NCBI RefSeq assembly: GCF_008000995.1
Contig: NZ_CP042828.1
Location: forward strand, 3,896,882 to 3,960,881
Origin: Ruania zhangjianzhongii
GTDB lineage: Bacteria > Actinomycetota > Actinomycetes > Actinomycetales > Beutenbergiaceae
DNA length: 64,000 nucleotides
Reading direction: 5' to 3'
Positions within the stretch are counted from its first letter, which is position 1; every line of letters begins with the position of its first letter. The notes under the pieces were generated by a model. The model saw only the letters and a list, made by a program, of their open reading frames with translations, was not told the DNA's origin and did not search any database. Positions 33,773-43,000 of the stretch are shown piece after piece. Both the position numbers and the translations under genes were made by a program.

Positions 33773-33992
33773 GGGCATGCTCCCTGATCTGTTCGGTTGA
33801 AACGCGTTGCTGGGACCATTCTATGCCAGAGGTGCCCGGCGGCTCCAAAGCCGGCCCACGCTCTCGCCGGCCTCTGGAGCGGACTCCCGGCAGCCAGGCG
33901 GGCAGCCGGCCGGCGGAGATCAGTGCCGTGACGAGCAGCACCACGACAACCACGCCGAGGAGAATCCAGGTCACCGGCGTCACCCAGCCCAT
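33744..33992 (-). CDS. Small single-span membrane protein (hypothetical)
   Basis: An 82-residue ORF with one strong membrane helix near the N-terminus (WILLGVVVVVLLVTALISAG) followed by a basic, Arg-rich tail. It begins four bases after the LOG-gene stop and its last ~30 bases overlap the DUF3117 start. Third-position GC is coding-like over the first 45 codons but not the last 20. A small membrane protein occurs at this position in mycobacteria too. The C-terminal part may be chance reading of the DUF3117 promoter. Confidence 0.5.
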   Translation of the reverse strand: MGWVTPVTWILLGVVVVVLLVTALISAGRLPAWLPGVRSRGRRERGPALEPPGTSGIEWSQQRVSTEQIREHAHGRHEAQDR

Positions 33993-33996
33993 CGGC

Positions 33997-34821
33997 TTAC
34001 TCCGGTCCGCCGGGAGCAGCCTCGGCGGCGGCATCGGCTGCCGCGGCCATCTCCGCGCGGCGACGGCTGCGGTTCGCCTCGATCACTACCGCTACGGCCT
34101 CGGCCGGGTCGTCGGTGAGGTGCACCAGGTCCAGGTCGTGCGGGGAGATGGTGCCCCGTTCGGCGAGGGAACCACGCAGCCAGTCCAGCAAGCCGCTCCA
34201 GAACTCGGTGCCGATCAGGACGATCGGGAACTGCTTCACCTTGCGGGTCTGCACCAGGGTGAGTGCTTCGAACAGCTCGTCCAGGGTGCCGTAGCCCCCA
34301 GGCAGCACGATGAACCCCTGCGCGTACTTGACGAACATCGTCTTCCGCGCGAAGAAGTAGCGGAAGTTGACGCCCAGATCCACGTACTCGTTCATCCCCT
34401 GCTCGAACGGCAGCTCGATACCCAGGCCCACGGAGACCCCACCGCCCTCGGCGGCCCCCTTGTTCGCGGCCTCCATGATCCCCGGCCCACCGCCGGTGAT
34501 CACCGCATGATCGCGGTCGACGACGTGCCGGGCCACCTGCACGGCCAGCTCGTACTCCGGTTCACCAGCCTTGAGCCGCGCGGAGCCGAACACGCTGATC
34601 GCCGGGCCGAGCTCGGCGAGCGCACCGAAGCCCTCGACGAACTCGGACTGGATCCGCAGCACCCGCCACGGGTCGGAGTGCAGCCAGTCGGCCTCCTGGT
34701 CCGGCTCGAGGAGACGCTCGTCCGTGGTCTTCTCCGGAATCAGCTTCCCGCGCAGCCGCACCGGCCCACGGAGGTAGTCGGTCCGTCGCTCCGGCATGCT
34801 GCCATTCTGCTCAGCGCTCAT
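33997..34821 (-). CDS. LOG-family protein (TIGR00730 Rossmann fold)
   Basis: A 274-residue lysine-decarboxylase-like protein with the LOG signatures GGGPGIMEAAN (about 115) and PGGYGTLDE (about 180). LOG proteins hydrolyse nucleoside 5'-monophosphates with a modified base to release cytokinins and ribose 5-phosphate; in bacteria they may act as general AMP/IMP phosphoribohydrolases. The ATG at 34821 has GAGGAAGG nine bases upstream; the longer open frame overlaps dapE and is not conserved. Confidence 0.9.
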   Translation of the reverse strand: MSAEQNGSMPERRTDYLRGPVRLRGKLIPEKTTDERLLEPDQEADWLHSDPWRVLRIQSEFVEGFGALAELGPAISVFGSARLKAGEPEYELAVQVARHVVDRDHAVITGGGPGIMEAANKGAAEGGGVSVGLGIELPFEQGMNEYVDLGVNFRYFFARKTMFVKYAQGFIVLPGGYGTLDELFEALTLVQTRKVKQFPIVLIGTEFWSGLLDWLRGSLAERGTISPHDLDLVHLTDDPAEAVAVVIEANRSRRRAEMAAAADAAAEAAPGGPE

Positions 34822-34835
34822 CAGGTTTGCCTTCC

Positions 34836-35960
34836 TCACGCAGGTGGGTGCACAGGGGATGTTCCGGTCAACCAGGCCCGCAGCGCCCGGGTACAGGAGT
34901 GGATCTGATCGATGGGGACCTGCTCGTCGTCCGCATGCGCCAACGAGGGGTCCCCGGGCCCGAAGTTCACCGCGGGAATGCCCAGCTCGGCGAACCGCGC
35001 CACATCGGTCCACCCGTACTTGGGACCCGGCCGGCCGCCGGTGACCGCGGTGACCGCGGCGGCGAATTCTGCCGCCAGCGGGTCATCCAGGCCCGGCCGG
35101 GCGCCGCGCGCAGCGTCGGCCAGCTCCACGTCGAAGCCGTCGAAGACCTCGCGCACGTGTGCCAGCGCGCTGTCCACCGTGGCCGAGGGGGCGAACCGGT
35201 AGTTGACGCTGACCACGCACTCGTCCGGAATCATGTTGGTGGCGATGCCACCGGTGATGGCGACGGCGTTCATCCCCTCCCGGTAGACCAGACCGTCCAC
35301 CTCCACCTCGGCCGGGGTATAGCCGGCCAGGCGGGTGAGCACGTCCGCGGCGGCATGGATCGCGTTCTGCCCCAGCCACGCTCTGGCCGAGTGCGCGGTG
35401 GTCCCCCGCGTGCGCACCTGGACCCGCAGTGTGCCGTTGCAGCCGCCCTCGATCCCGCCGGCAGTGGGTTCGCCGAGCACGGCGAAGTCCGCCGTCAACC
35501 AGTCCGGGTGGTGGCGCGCGAGGCGGCCGAGCCCGTTCAGCTCCGCCGCCACCTCTTCATGGTCGTAGAACACCCAGGTGACATCCACTGCCGGATCGAG
35601 CAGGGTGACGGCCGTGTGCAGCGCCATCGCCACACCAGCTTTCATGTCCACCGTGCCACGGCCCCAGAGCACCTCATGCTCGCCGTCGGTGCGTCGCTGG
35701 GTGGGCAGGTTGCCAGCCAGCGGCACGGTGTCCAGGTGCCCGGCCACCAGCACGCGCCGGTCCCGGCCGAGCTCAGTGCGAGCGAGCACCGTGTCCCCGT
35801 CGCGATAGGTCCGCAGGTGCTCACAGCTGCGCAACAGCGTCTCCACTGCGTCGGCCAGCGCCGTCTCCCCGCCGCTGACGCTGGGCAGGTCGCAGATCGC
35901 CTGGGCGAGGGTGACGACGTCTACCGTGCGCGGGTCGGGCAGTGCGGCTGGGACAGGCAT
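34836..35960 (-). CDS. dapE: Succinyl-diaminopimelate desuccinylase
   Basis: A 374-residue M20 metallopeptidase-fold enzyme of the actinobacterial DapE type. Zinc ligands are in GHLDTVP, GRGTVDMKAG, YDHEEVAAE (catalytic Glu pair), FAVLGEPT and the late VNFGPGDPSLAHADDE. It makes LL-diaminopimelate for lysine and peptidoglycan. The ATG at 35960 is preferred over the adjacent GTG because TATCCT lies exactly six bases before it, as in other leaderless genes here. LOG follows 14 bases downstream. Confidence 0.93.
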   Translation of the reverse strand: MPVPAALPDPRTVDVVTLAQAICDLPSVSGGETALADAVETLLRSCEHLRTYRDGDTVLARTELGRDRRVLVAGHLDTVPLAGNLPTQRRTDGEHEVLWGRGTVDMKAGVAMALHTAVTLLDPAVDVTWVFYDHEEVAAELNGLGRLARHHPDWLTADFAVLGEPTAGGIEGGCNGTLRVQVRTRGTTAHSARAWLGQNAIHAAADVLTRLAGYTPAEVEVDGLVYREGMNAVAITGGIATNMIPDECVVSVNYRFAPSATVDSALAHVREVFDGFDVELADAARGARPGLDDPLAAEFAAAVTAVTGGRPGPKYGWTDVARFAELGIPAVNFGPGDPSLAHADDEQVPIDQIHSCTRALRAWLTGTSPVHPPA

Positions 35961-36025
35961 CACTCGAGGATATCGGGCCCGACGCCGCCTCCGGTACGCC
36001 CACGACGAGCCGGTCGCCGGTCGGT

Positions 36026-36820
36026 TCAGCCGTTCTCGATCCTCGAGGTGCGCAGGTCCGCGGGTAGTGCGGCGGCTGCGTGCTCGTCCAGGAAGACGGC
36101 CACGTCCTGGTGGGTGCGCAGCGCACTGGCCGGAAGGTCCGGCGTGACCGGGCCGGTCAGGGCTGACGCGACCGACGCAGCCTTGGCGGGGCCGAGCACG
36201 GTGACCACCAGAGCGTCGCCGCGCAAGATCGCCGGCACCGTGAGGGACAACGCGTGGGTCGGCACCTCGTCCAGGCCGGGGAAGAGACCTTCGTCCACCT
36301 GCTGCTTCCGGGAGGCGTGAGTGAGTGCGACCTCGCGGACCAGGATGGTCGAACGGAAGTCAGTATCGCCGGGTTCGTTGAAGGCGATGTGCCCGTTGAC
36401 GCCGATACCCAGGCAGATCAGGTCGATCGGGCCCGCGGTGAGCAGGTCGGTGTACCGGCTGACCTCGTCGTCGCTGGTGCCGTGCGGGCTGATCCGGTCC
36501 AGACCGGCTTGCGCCGGCGCCGGCAGCCGGTCCGCGAGCCACTGCCCGAACGCCGCAGGATTGGCCTCCTCGATCCCGCGGTACTCATCGAGGTGCATCG
36601 ACTGCACACGGCTCCAGTCGATGTCCGGTGCCGCTGCCAGGGTTCGCACGCAAGCGTCCTGTGACGGCGCGCTGGCGAAGATCACGCGGGCACGGCTCTT
36701 CCGGCGCAACACCTCCCGCAGCGCAGTGGCGGCGCGCTCACCAGCGGCACGTCCGGCCGCAGCAGCGGAGGAGCCGATGTGCACACCACCGGCCACCGGA
36801 ACCTGCTCCGTCAACGACAT
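36026..36820 (-). CDS. nagB: Glucosamine-6-phosphate deaminase-like protein
   Basis: A 264-residue NagB/RpiA-fold protein. Active-site motifs MHLDEYRGI (about 75) and GIGVNGHIAFNEPG (about 138) are those of NagB, which converts glucosamine 6-phosphate to fructose 6-phosphate and ammonia. The protein could also act on a related amino- or keto-sugar phosphate. The ATG is preceded by GGTGAG. A LacI-type operator identical to that of the transporter operon overlaps its start site, linking it to the 38-48 kb sugar locus. Confidence 0.85.
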   Translation of the reverse strand: MSLTEQVPVAGGVHIGSSAAAAGRAAGERAATALREVLRRKSRARVIFASAPSQDACVRTLAAAPDIDWSRVQSMHLDEYRGIEEANPAAFGQWLADRLPAPAQAGLDRISPHGTSDDEVSRYTDLLTAGPIDLICLGIGVNGHIAFNEPGDTDFRSTILVREVALTHASRKQQVDEGLFPGLDEVPTHALSLTVPAILRGDALVVTVLGPAKAASVASALTGPVTPDLPASALRTHQDVAVFLDEHAAAALPADLRTSRIENG

Positions 36821-36866
36821 CGACTCACCCGTGCCCTCACCTCAGGAGTATTCCTGCTCTTTACTA

Positions 36867-36914
36867 CTGCAATCGGTTGCAGATAGCATGTCAGAAGTCT
36901 TGCTGAATTGGCAA
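36867..36914 (-). promoter_or_regulatory. nagB promoter with LacI-type operator
   Basis: CTGCAATCGGTTGCAG (36867-36882) is a 16-bp palindrome; its 14-bp core is identical to the one upstream of the solute-binding protein. On the minus strand a -35-like TTGCCA (36914-36909) and a -10-like CATGCT (36890-36885) are 18 bases apart, and the operator begins two bases after the -10, the same geometry as at 48768-48815. The remaining ~170 bases to the divergent esterase show no other named element. Confidence 0.7.
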
Positions 36915-37055
36915 CCGATCGATGAAAATCCCGCCTTGCACGCCGCGATGTGGCGCTCTATTCAGCACAGCTGACACCCGCCCTCTCAATGACCAGTGAC
37001 TGATAGCCAGAAGGTGGCACTGCTCCGTAAGGTGAACCAGAAGAGGAGGACCATG

Positions 37056-38249
37056 ATGACCGTTCTGGCTGAACCCGAGATCGGCTACCCGCAGCACCGG
37101 ACCACCTGGGAGAACGTTGTTCGTCCGCAGGTGATGGCGCAGTTCCGGGACGAGATCTACGGCCGGGTACCGGAGGGCAGGGTCGAGTTGGACTGGCGCC
37201 TCCTCGAAGAAGGCCGCGCACCGGGCGGCGCTATCCGTCGGCAGATTGCGGTGACGCTCTCCGGGCCCCTCGGCACGCTGACCGTCACCGTCCTGGTACA
37301 CCTGCCGGTACAGGCGGGGGGCGTGCCTGCGTATCTGGGACTCAATTTTCGTGGCAACCACACCTGCACCCTGGACGATGCTGTGCTGCGCACCGGGATC
37401 GACCACCCCGCGCAGACGGGGCAGATCCATTACGACGGCCTGCGAGAAGCGTTCGAGATCCCCCCGGCGCGAGGTTCACACGCTCACCGGTGGCCACTGG
37501 AACGCATCGCTGAGCGAGGGTACGCGGCGATCACGGTCAGCTATCTCCAGGTGGGTCCGGACCACGCGGGGATCTTCTCCAGCGGGCTGCACACGATCCT
37601 GTCCAGCACGGGCAGCAACGACCGGCCGGCGGAGGAGTGGGGTGCTATCGGCATGTGGGCCTGGACCCTCTCCCGCCTCCAGGACGCATTGGAGAAGGGC
37701 ATGGTGCCCGAGGTCGATCCGGCCCGGGTAACGGTGGTCGGTCATTCCCGGCTGGGAAAGACCGCCTTGTGGGCCGCTGCCACTGATCCTCGGTTCGCCG
37801 CGGCGATCAGCAACGATTCGGGTTGCCTGGGCGCCGCGCTGTCCCGGCCGGTCGGTGAGACCCCCGAGGTGCTGGCCCGAATCCGCCCCTACTGGTTCGC
37901 GCGTGCGTTCAGCTCCCGCGTGCTCGAGGGCCGGCCGCTACCCGTCGATCAGCACCAGCTGATCGCGTGCATCGCACCCCGGCCCGTGTACGTCGCCAGC
38001 GCGAGCGAGGATGACAACGCCGACCCGGAGGGCGAGTTCCTCTCCTGGCGAGCCGCCGCGCGGGTCTGGGAGCTGTACGGCTATCCCCGGCCGAGCGGCG
38101 GTTTCCCCGCACCCGGTGGCACCCGCGAGAACGGCCGGACCCCGCTGGGCTACCACCTCCGGCCCGGAGAACACTCCATCGAGCGGTTCGATTGGGAACA
38201 CTGGCTCGACTTCTGCGACCGCTGGGTTCCCGAGCGTCCCTCGCGCTGA
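37056..38249 (+). CDS. CE15-like (glucuronoyl esterase-type) alpha/beta hydrolase, cytoplasmic
   Basis: A 397-residue alpha/beta hydrolase. The nucleophile elbow VVGHSRLGKTALWAAATD and following AISNDSGCLG resemble carbohydrate esterase family 15, and WEHWLDFCDRW near the C-terminus supplies the histidine. CE15 enzymes cleave esters of 4-O-methyl-glucuronic acid. No signal peptide is present, so it would act on imported oligosaccharides. AGGAGG is six bases before the ATG at 37056 (another ATG is three bases earlier). It is divergent from nagB and convergent with the permease genes, and belongs to the same sugar locus by position. Substrate is inferred. Confidence 0.75.
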   Translation: MTVLAEPEIGYPQHRTTWENVVRPQVMAQFRDEIYGRVPEGRVELDWRLLEEGRAPGGAIRRQIAVTLSGPLGTLTVTVLVHLPVQAGGVPAYLGLNFRGNHTCTLDDAVLRTGIDHPAQTGQIHYDGLREAFEIPPARGSHAHRWPLERIAERGYAAITVSYLQVGPDHAGIFSSGLHTILSSTGSNDRPAEEWGAIGMWAWTLSRLQDALEKGMVPEVDPARVTVVGHSRLGKTALWAAATDPRFAAAISNDSGCLGAALSRPVGETPEVLARIRPYWFARAFSSRVLEGRPLPVDQHQLIACIAPRPVYVASASEDDNADPEGEFLSWRAAARVWELYGYPRPSGGFPAPGGTRENGRTPLGYHLRPGEHSIERFDWEHWLDFCDRWVPERPSR

Positions 38250-38282
38250 CCGCGCCGGTGGCCTCGAACCGGCCGTACGCGT

Positions 38283-39152
38283 TCAGAACTTCAGCGCACC
38301 CTGAGCGATGCCGCTGGAGAACTTACGCTGGAAGAAGGCGAACACGATGAGGACGGGCAGAACACTGATCACCATCCCGGCGAAGAGGATGGCCCAGTTC
38401 GAGGAGTAGTCGGCCAGCTGGTTCAGTCGGAAGATGCCGACGGCCAGCGTGTACACCGAATCGTCCTGGACAAATGTCAGGGCATAGATGAACTCGTTCC
38501 AGATGTGCAGCACGTTGACGACACCGCAGGCCGTCAGCGCGGGACCGGTCAGCGGCAGCACGATCCTGCGGAACGTCTGGCTCGCCGACGCTCCCTCGAT
38601 CGCGGCCGACTCCTCCAGCTCCAACGGCAGTGTCTGGTGGAACGAGGTGAGGATGAACGTGGTCAGGGGTAGCTGCATCGCCACGTACACCAGGATCAGT
38701 CCGGTGCGCGTATTGAGCAGCGAAGCCCAGGAGAGCGCATCGAACAACGGCACCACCAGGGCGAACGGAGGGATCATCATCGCCGCCATGAAGACCGCTT
38801 TGAGGAGGTTCCGCCCCGGGAACGCCACCCGGGCGAAGACGTAGCCGCTGAGGCTGCCGAGAATAAGTACCGCAGCGGTCGAGATCGTGGTGACGACCAC
38901 CGAGTTCAGCAGGTACGTGCCCATCTGACCGATGCTCCAGGCGTCGGCATAGTTCTGCCAGAGCGGTGTCTCCGGCGGCGCCCAGGGACTGGTCGCCATG
39001 ATCTCCGCCGAGCCCTTGAGGGACGTGCTGAGCAACCAGATCAGGCAGAGCACATTGAAGAGCGCGTGTGTGGACAACGCCAGAAAGACGAGGGGGTGAC
39101 GGCGCACGTTCCGGGTCATGCCGTGCAGCGGGCTAACTGTCAAAACGATCAC
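38283..39152 (-). CDS. Carbohydrate ABC transporter permease (MalG-like)
   Basis: A polytopic permease of up to 289 residues with six membrane segments. The EAA loop reads ELEESAAIEGASASQTFRRIVLPL, placing it in the CUT1 sugar-transporter family. It is the distal gene of the binding protein/phosphatase/permease operon and overlaps the previous permease. The start is uncertain: GTG 39152 lies too close to AGGAG, TTG 39143 has better spacing, and ATG 39119 gives the usual MalG N-terminus. No ATPase gene is in the locus; CUT1 systems in actinobacteria often share a distant MsiK-type ATPase. Confidence 0.9.
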   Translation of the reverse strand: MIVLTVSPLHGMTRNVRRHPLVFLALSTHALFNVLCLIWLLSTSLKGSAEIMATSPWAPPETPLWQNYADAWSIGQMGTYLLNSVVVTTISTAAVLILGSLSGYVFARVAFPGRNLLKAVFMAAMMIPPFALVVPLFDALSWASLLNTRTGLILVYVAMQLPLTTFILTSFHQTLPLELEESAAIEGASASQTFRRIVLPLTGPALTACGVVNVLHIWNEFIYALTFVQDDSVYTLAVGIFRLNQLADYSSNWAILFAGMVISVLPVLIVFAFFQRKFSSGIAQGALKF

Positions 39153-40020
39153 TCCTGAGCATCCTCGACCCGATCAGGCTGATCACCAGGACGATGATCG
39201 TCATGACGATCGCCATCGCCGACCCGTAGGCAAACATCCGACCCTCGAAGGCCATCCGGTACATGTAGGTCGCCATCACCTCGGTCGATCCGTACGGTCC
39301 GCCGTTGGTCATGACGTAGATGAAGGCGAACGTCTGCATGGACTGGATGAACCACAGCACCAGAAGGGTGCTGAGCACTGGCCAGAGCAGCGGCAGGGTG
39401 ACCCGCGTGTACACCTGCCAGTTCGAGGCTCCATCCAGTGACGCTGCCTCGTTGAGCTCGGTCGGGATCCTGTCCATCCCGGCGAGGATGAGGATGATCC
39501 AGGTGGCGATGCCGTGCCAGATCACCGCGATGACGATGCCGAGCATCGCCGTCGACGGGTCGCCCAGCCATGGCCGGGTGAGGGCCTCGAGCCCCACCGC
39601 CTCCAGCACGGTGTTGATGATTCCGAAGTTCGGGTTGTAGATGAACTTCCAGAGGACCCCGGCCACTGACACCGAAAGGACTGCCGGGGCGAAGATGGCG
39701 AGCTGGAAGAAGGAGCGGCTGCGCTTTGTCCGCAGCAGCGCCCAGGCGATGAACAGCGCCATCGGGAAGAGCACCACGAGGGACAGGCCGAAGTAGAGAA
39801 GCGTGTTCAGGACGGCACTGCGGAATAGGTCGTCGGCGATCAGATCCCGATAGTTCTGTAGGCCCACCCAGTTCGTCGTCTGGAACGTTCCGAACCAGTC
39901 GGTCATCGACATCGAGATGGACTGGACGAACGGAAAGACGAAGAGTGCTCCGAGCAACACGCACGGAAGTGCCAGGAACGGTAGCGCTAGGCGTCGGCGC
40001 TGTCGATCAACATTGTTCAT
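39133..40020 (-). CDS. Carbohydrate ABC transporter permease (MalF-like)
   Basis: A 295-residue CUT1 permease with six membrane segments. The EAA motif is ELNEAASLDGASNWQVYTRVTLPL, and FAFIYVMTNGGPYGSTEV before the last segments is a typical MalF-type loop. It begins 34 bases after the giant phosphatase gene and overlaps the following permease by about 20 bases. Together with the lipoprotein at 47330-48682 it forms one sugar importer. Confidence 0.92.
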   Translation of the reverse strand: MNNVDRQRRRLALPFLALPCVLLGALFVFPFVQSISMSMTDWFGTFQTTNWVGLQNYRDLIADDLFRSAVLNTLLYFGLSLVVLFPMALFIAWALLRTKRSRSFFQLAIFAPAVLSVSVAGVLWKFIYNPNFGIINTVLEAVGLEALTRPWLGDPSTAMLGIVIAVIWHGIATWIILILAGMDRIPTELNEAASLDGASNWQVYTRVTLPLLWPVLSTLLVLWFIQSMQTFAFIYVMTNGGPYGSTEVMATYMYRMAFEGRMFAYGSAMAIVMTIIVLVISLIGSRMLRSDRFDS

Positions 40021-40054
40021 CGCGTGCTACTCACTCTCTCGAAGGTCGCACCCC

Positions 40055-43000
40055 TCACGAGGCTTCACCGTCCTCGGGAGCCGCTTGGAGAGTGGGCCGG
40101 CCCAACGCGTCGTTCCACTCCCAGACCTCGTCGAAGTCCCAGCCCAGGGTCTCGGCGTAGAACTCCTGGGAGGAGGTCTGCTGCTGCGAGACCGGCCCAC
40201 CCCGCGGGTTGTCCGGCGCCGGGTCCATCGTGTAGCTCTCCGACCCGACCTCCATGTCCTCCCTCGCGTAGTTGCCGTCCAGGGTGGGCGTACCCGAGGA
40301 GTAGCGCCCGAGGATCGCGTGCGCAGACTGGACGGCTGTCACCGATGAGTTCAGTGCCAGGGAGTCGCGGATCGTCGTGCCGCCGTAGGCGTAGCCGACC
40401 AGCCCGCCGGCATTATTGGTGCCGGAGGTCACGTCACCGGCCGCGTACACCCGCTCGGTCGTTGATCCGGAAGCGCCGACGCCGACCACGCCACCTGTCT
40501 CCGTGGCGATCGTGGCCACGGTCGCCAGCGAGTAGCTGTCCTGGATCACCCCGGCCGAGTTACCGACGAGGCCACCTATCCGCGCACTGCCGGCCACGGT
40601 CCCGGAGGTCCAGCTCTGTTCGATAGTTCCGGAGTTGCTGTCGGCAAGGAGCCCACCGATGCGTGGCCCGCCCTCGACGCGAACATCGGCCACACCCAGG
40701 TTGCGGATCGTCCCGGCATTCTCGTCGAACAGCCCGGCTCCGAGGGCGTACCGTCCGCCGCCTGCTGCGGCGTCAGCACGGAAGCCGTAGATCGTGTGTC
40801 CGCCGCCGTCGAAGGTCCCGGTGAACGCTCCCGGACCTCTGGTCGTTCCGTTGGCGTCATCGCGGAGCACCCACTCCGCGCCGATCTGTGGCCGTGGCGT
40901 CTCATGGAGCTCCAGGTCGTTGGCCAACAGATAGTGCGCATCCGGATCCTCAGCGATCAGCTCCATCTGGTCCCAGGAGTGGATCAGGTAAGGGTCAGCC
41001 TCCGTTCCGGAGCCGATGAAGCCCTCGTGCACGGTCACCGGTTCCACCAGGACGTTCCCCTCGGTGTCCCGGATCTCCACGACGGCGTCCTGGTCCCGCG
41101 CGACCGGGAGCGGTTGGTCGAACGAGACTGCCTGCTCGCCACCGTCGCGGACCATCGCCACCTCCTGGGTACGGCTCTCGATCACGTTCTCACCGGCTGC
41201 GTCGTACGTCTGCGCCATGACGAGGACCCGCTCCGGAGAATTGGCGTACCCGGCCAGACCGACATCCAGCGCACCGTCGACCACCGCCGCGGAGCTGAGC
41301 CGGATCTCCTCGCTCTGGCTCTGGCCGATGGTGAGCTGGTCGATCAGGTCACCGTCGCTGTTGTAGGCCTGCAGCTCGAGGCCGGCGTCGGTCAGCTCGA
41401 GGATCAGTCCGGTCTGGAGGTCCTCGTCGTAGACGACGTCATCCCACCAGAACTCTTCGTTCTCATCGAAGTGTGCTCCGGCTGAGCCGGTCGTGACGAA
41501 GGTGGTGCCCAGCGCGACCTCTTCCGGCGTCTGTGCCACTTCTCCGTCGGTGATCGTGGTCCGCTTGTAGAGGTGGTCGTGGCCTCCGAGGTAGAGATCC
41601 ACGCCCAGCTGCTCGAAGGTCTCGGCGATCATCGCCTGACCGCCCGAGACGCCGTAGTCGGAGCTGTTCGCACCGCCGTAGTAGGAGTAGTGCCCGACCA
41701 CCACTCGCCATCTGGCGTCGGTGGTCCGCATGTCCTCGACCAGCCACTCCAGCTGGGTGTCGAGGTCGTAGCGTGCGTTCAGGACCGATACGTGGACGTC
41801 GCCGTGCTGGAAGGAGTAGTTGCTCTCGCCGACCTGACTCCCGTTGTCGGGAAGGTTGTACATCCCCTGGAATACGGAGTTGCGGTCAGCGGAGACCTCG
41901 TTGAACTCCTTGTCTCCGTCCGGAGCATCAAAGACTCCGGTCTCTCCGTCGCCCACTGCAGTGGCGAGCGGCAGGTCGAGACCGGTGAACACGTGCTCGG
42001 ACACTTCGTCCCAACGCTCGGCGTGCCCACCGGGATTGACCAGATCGCCGGTCTGGAGCAGCACCTCACCCTGATCATCCTGGTCCCGCAGGACGTCGAG
42101 CATGTCGGTGAACAGCGCGTAGTCGGAAGCGTCCGAGGAGTCGACCTCAAGGTCACCGAGGACATACAGCGGCGTGTTCTCGTCCGACGGCGCGGTGAAC
42201 GTGCCGGAGACGTCGGTCCAGGGCCCCGACTCGCTGACACCGAGACGGTACTGGTACCGCTCCCCGCCCTCCAGTGCGCTCAGATCGAACTCATGACTAC
42301 GCAGCGGCTGACCGCCGATGGAATCGATGTAGTTGTCCGCCTCGCGTCCTTGACGGGCGACCTCGTAGACCTGATCCCCCGCGGTGGAGACCGTCTGCGC
42401 CTCGTCCCAGTCGCTGGCTCCCTCGGGAAGGTACTGCAGATGAGCCTCGGTGATCGCCACGTCGGTCGAGACGCTGATGCCGACCTCGCCGGCTGACTCC
42501 CCGACACCGACCGTAGGACTGAAGTGTCGATAGACGCCCTCGGGATCCAGTGCGTCCTGGCGGACCTGGATCCGGTAGTAGGCCGCCGCCGTACTGCCTT
42601 CGTCATCTGTCGCTCGGACCACCACGAAGTGGTCGTCGTAGCTGGCGATGTCGAACGAGTTCCTGTCCTGGGCCACCTCGCCCTCAGAGTTGTACACCGT
42701 CGTCTCGATCTGCGGCCGGACTCCGCTGTCGTCCTGCATCCGCACAGCGGGCAACGGAATCGACTGCCCGTAATCGGCGGTCTCCGGCATCCGGCCGCCC
42801 AGCTCGATCTCCGGGGCATAGTTGGCGTCCTGGACCCGGTCGCCGATCCAGATCGGCGCGGAGACGATCATGTCACCGTCCGCCTGGAGCACCTCGACCC
42901 AGAAGTAGTCGCCGTCCTGGACGTCCAGCGGCACCGTCAGATCGACCCGGGGGCCCAGATTTTCCTCGGTGTAGACCACCTCACCGCCGTTGGAACGGAC

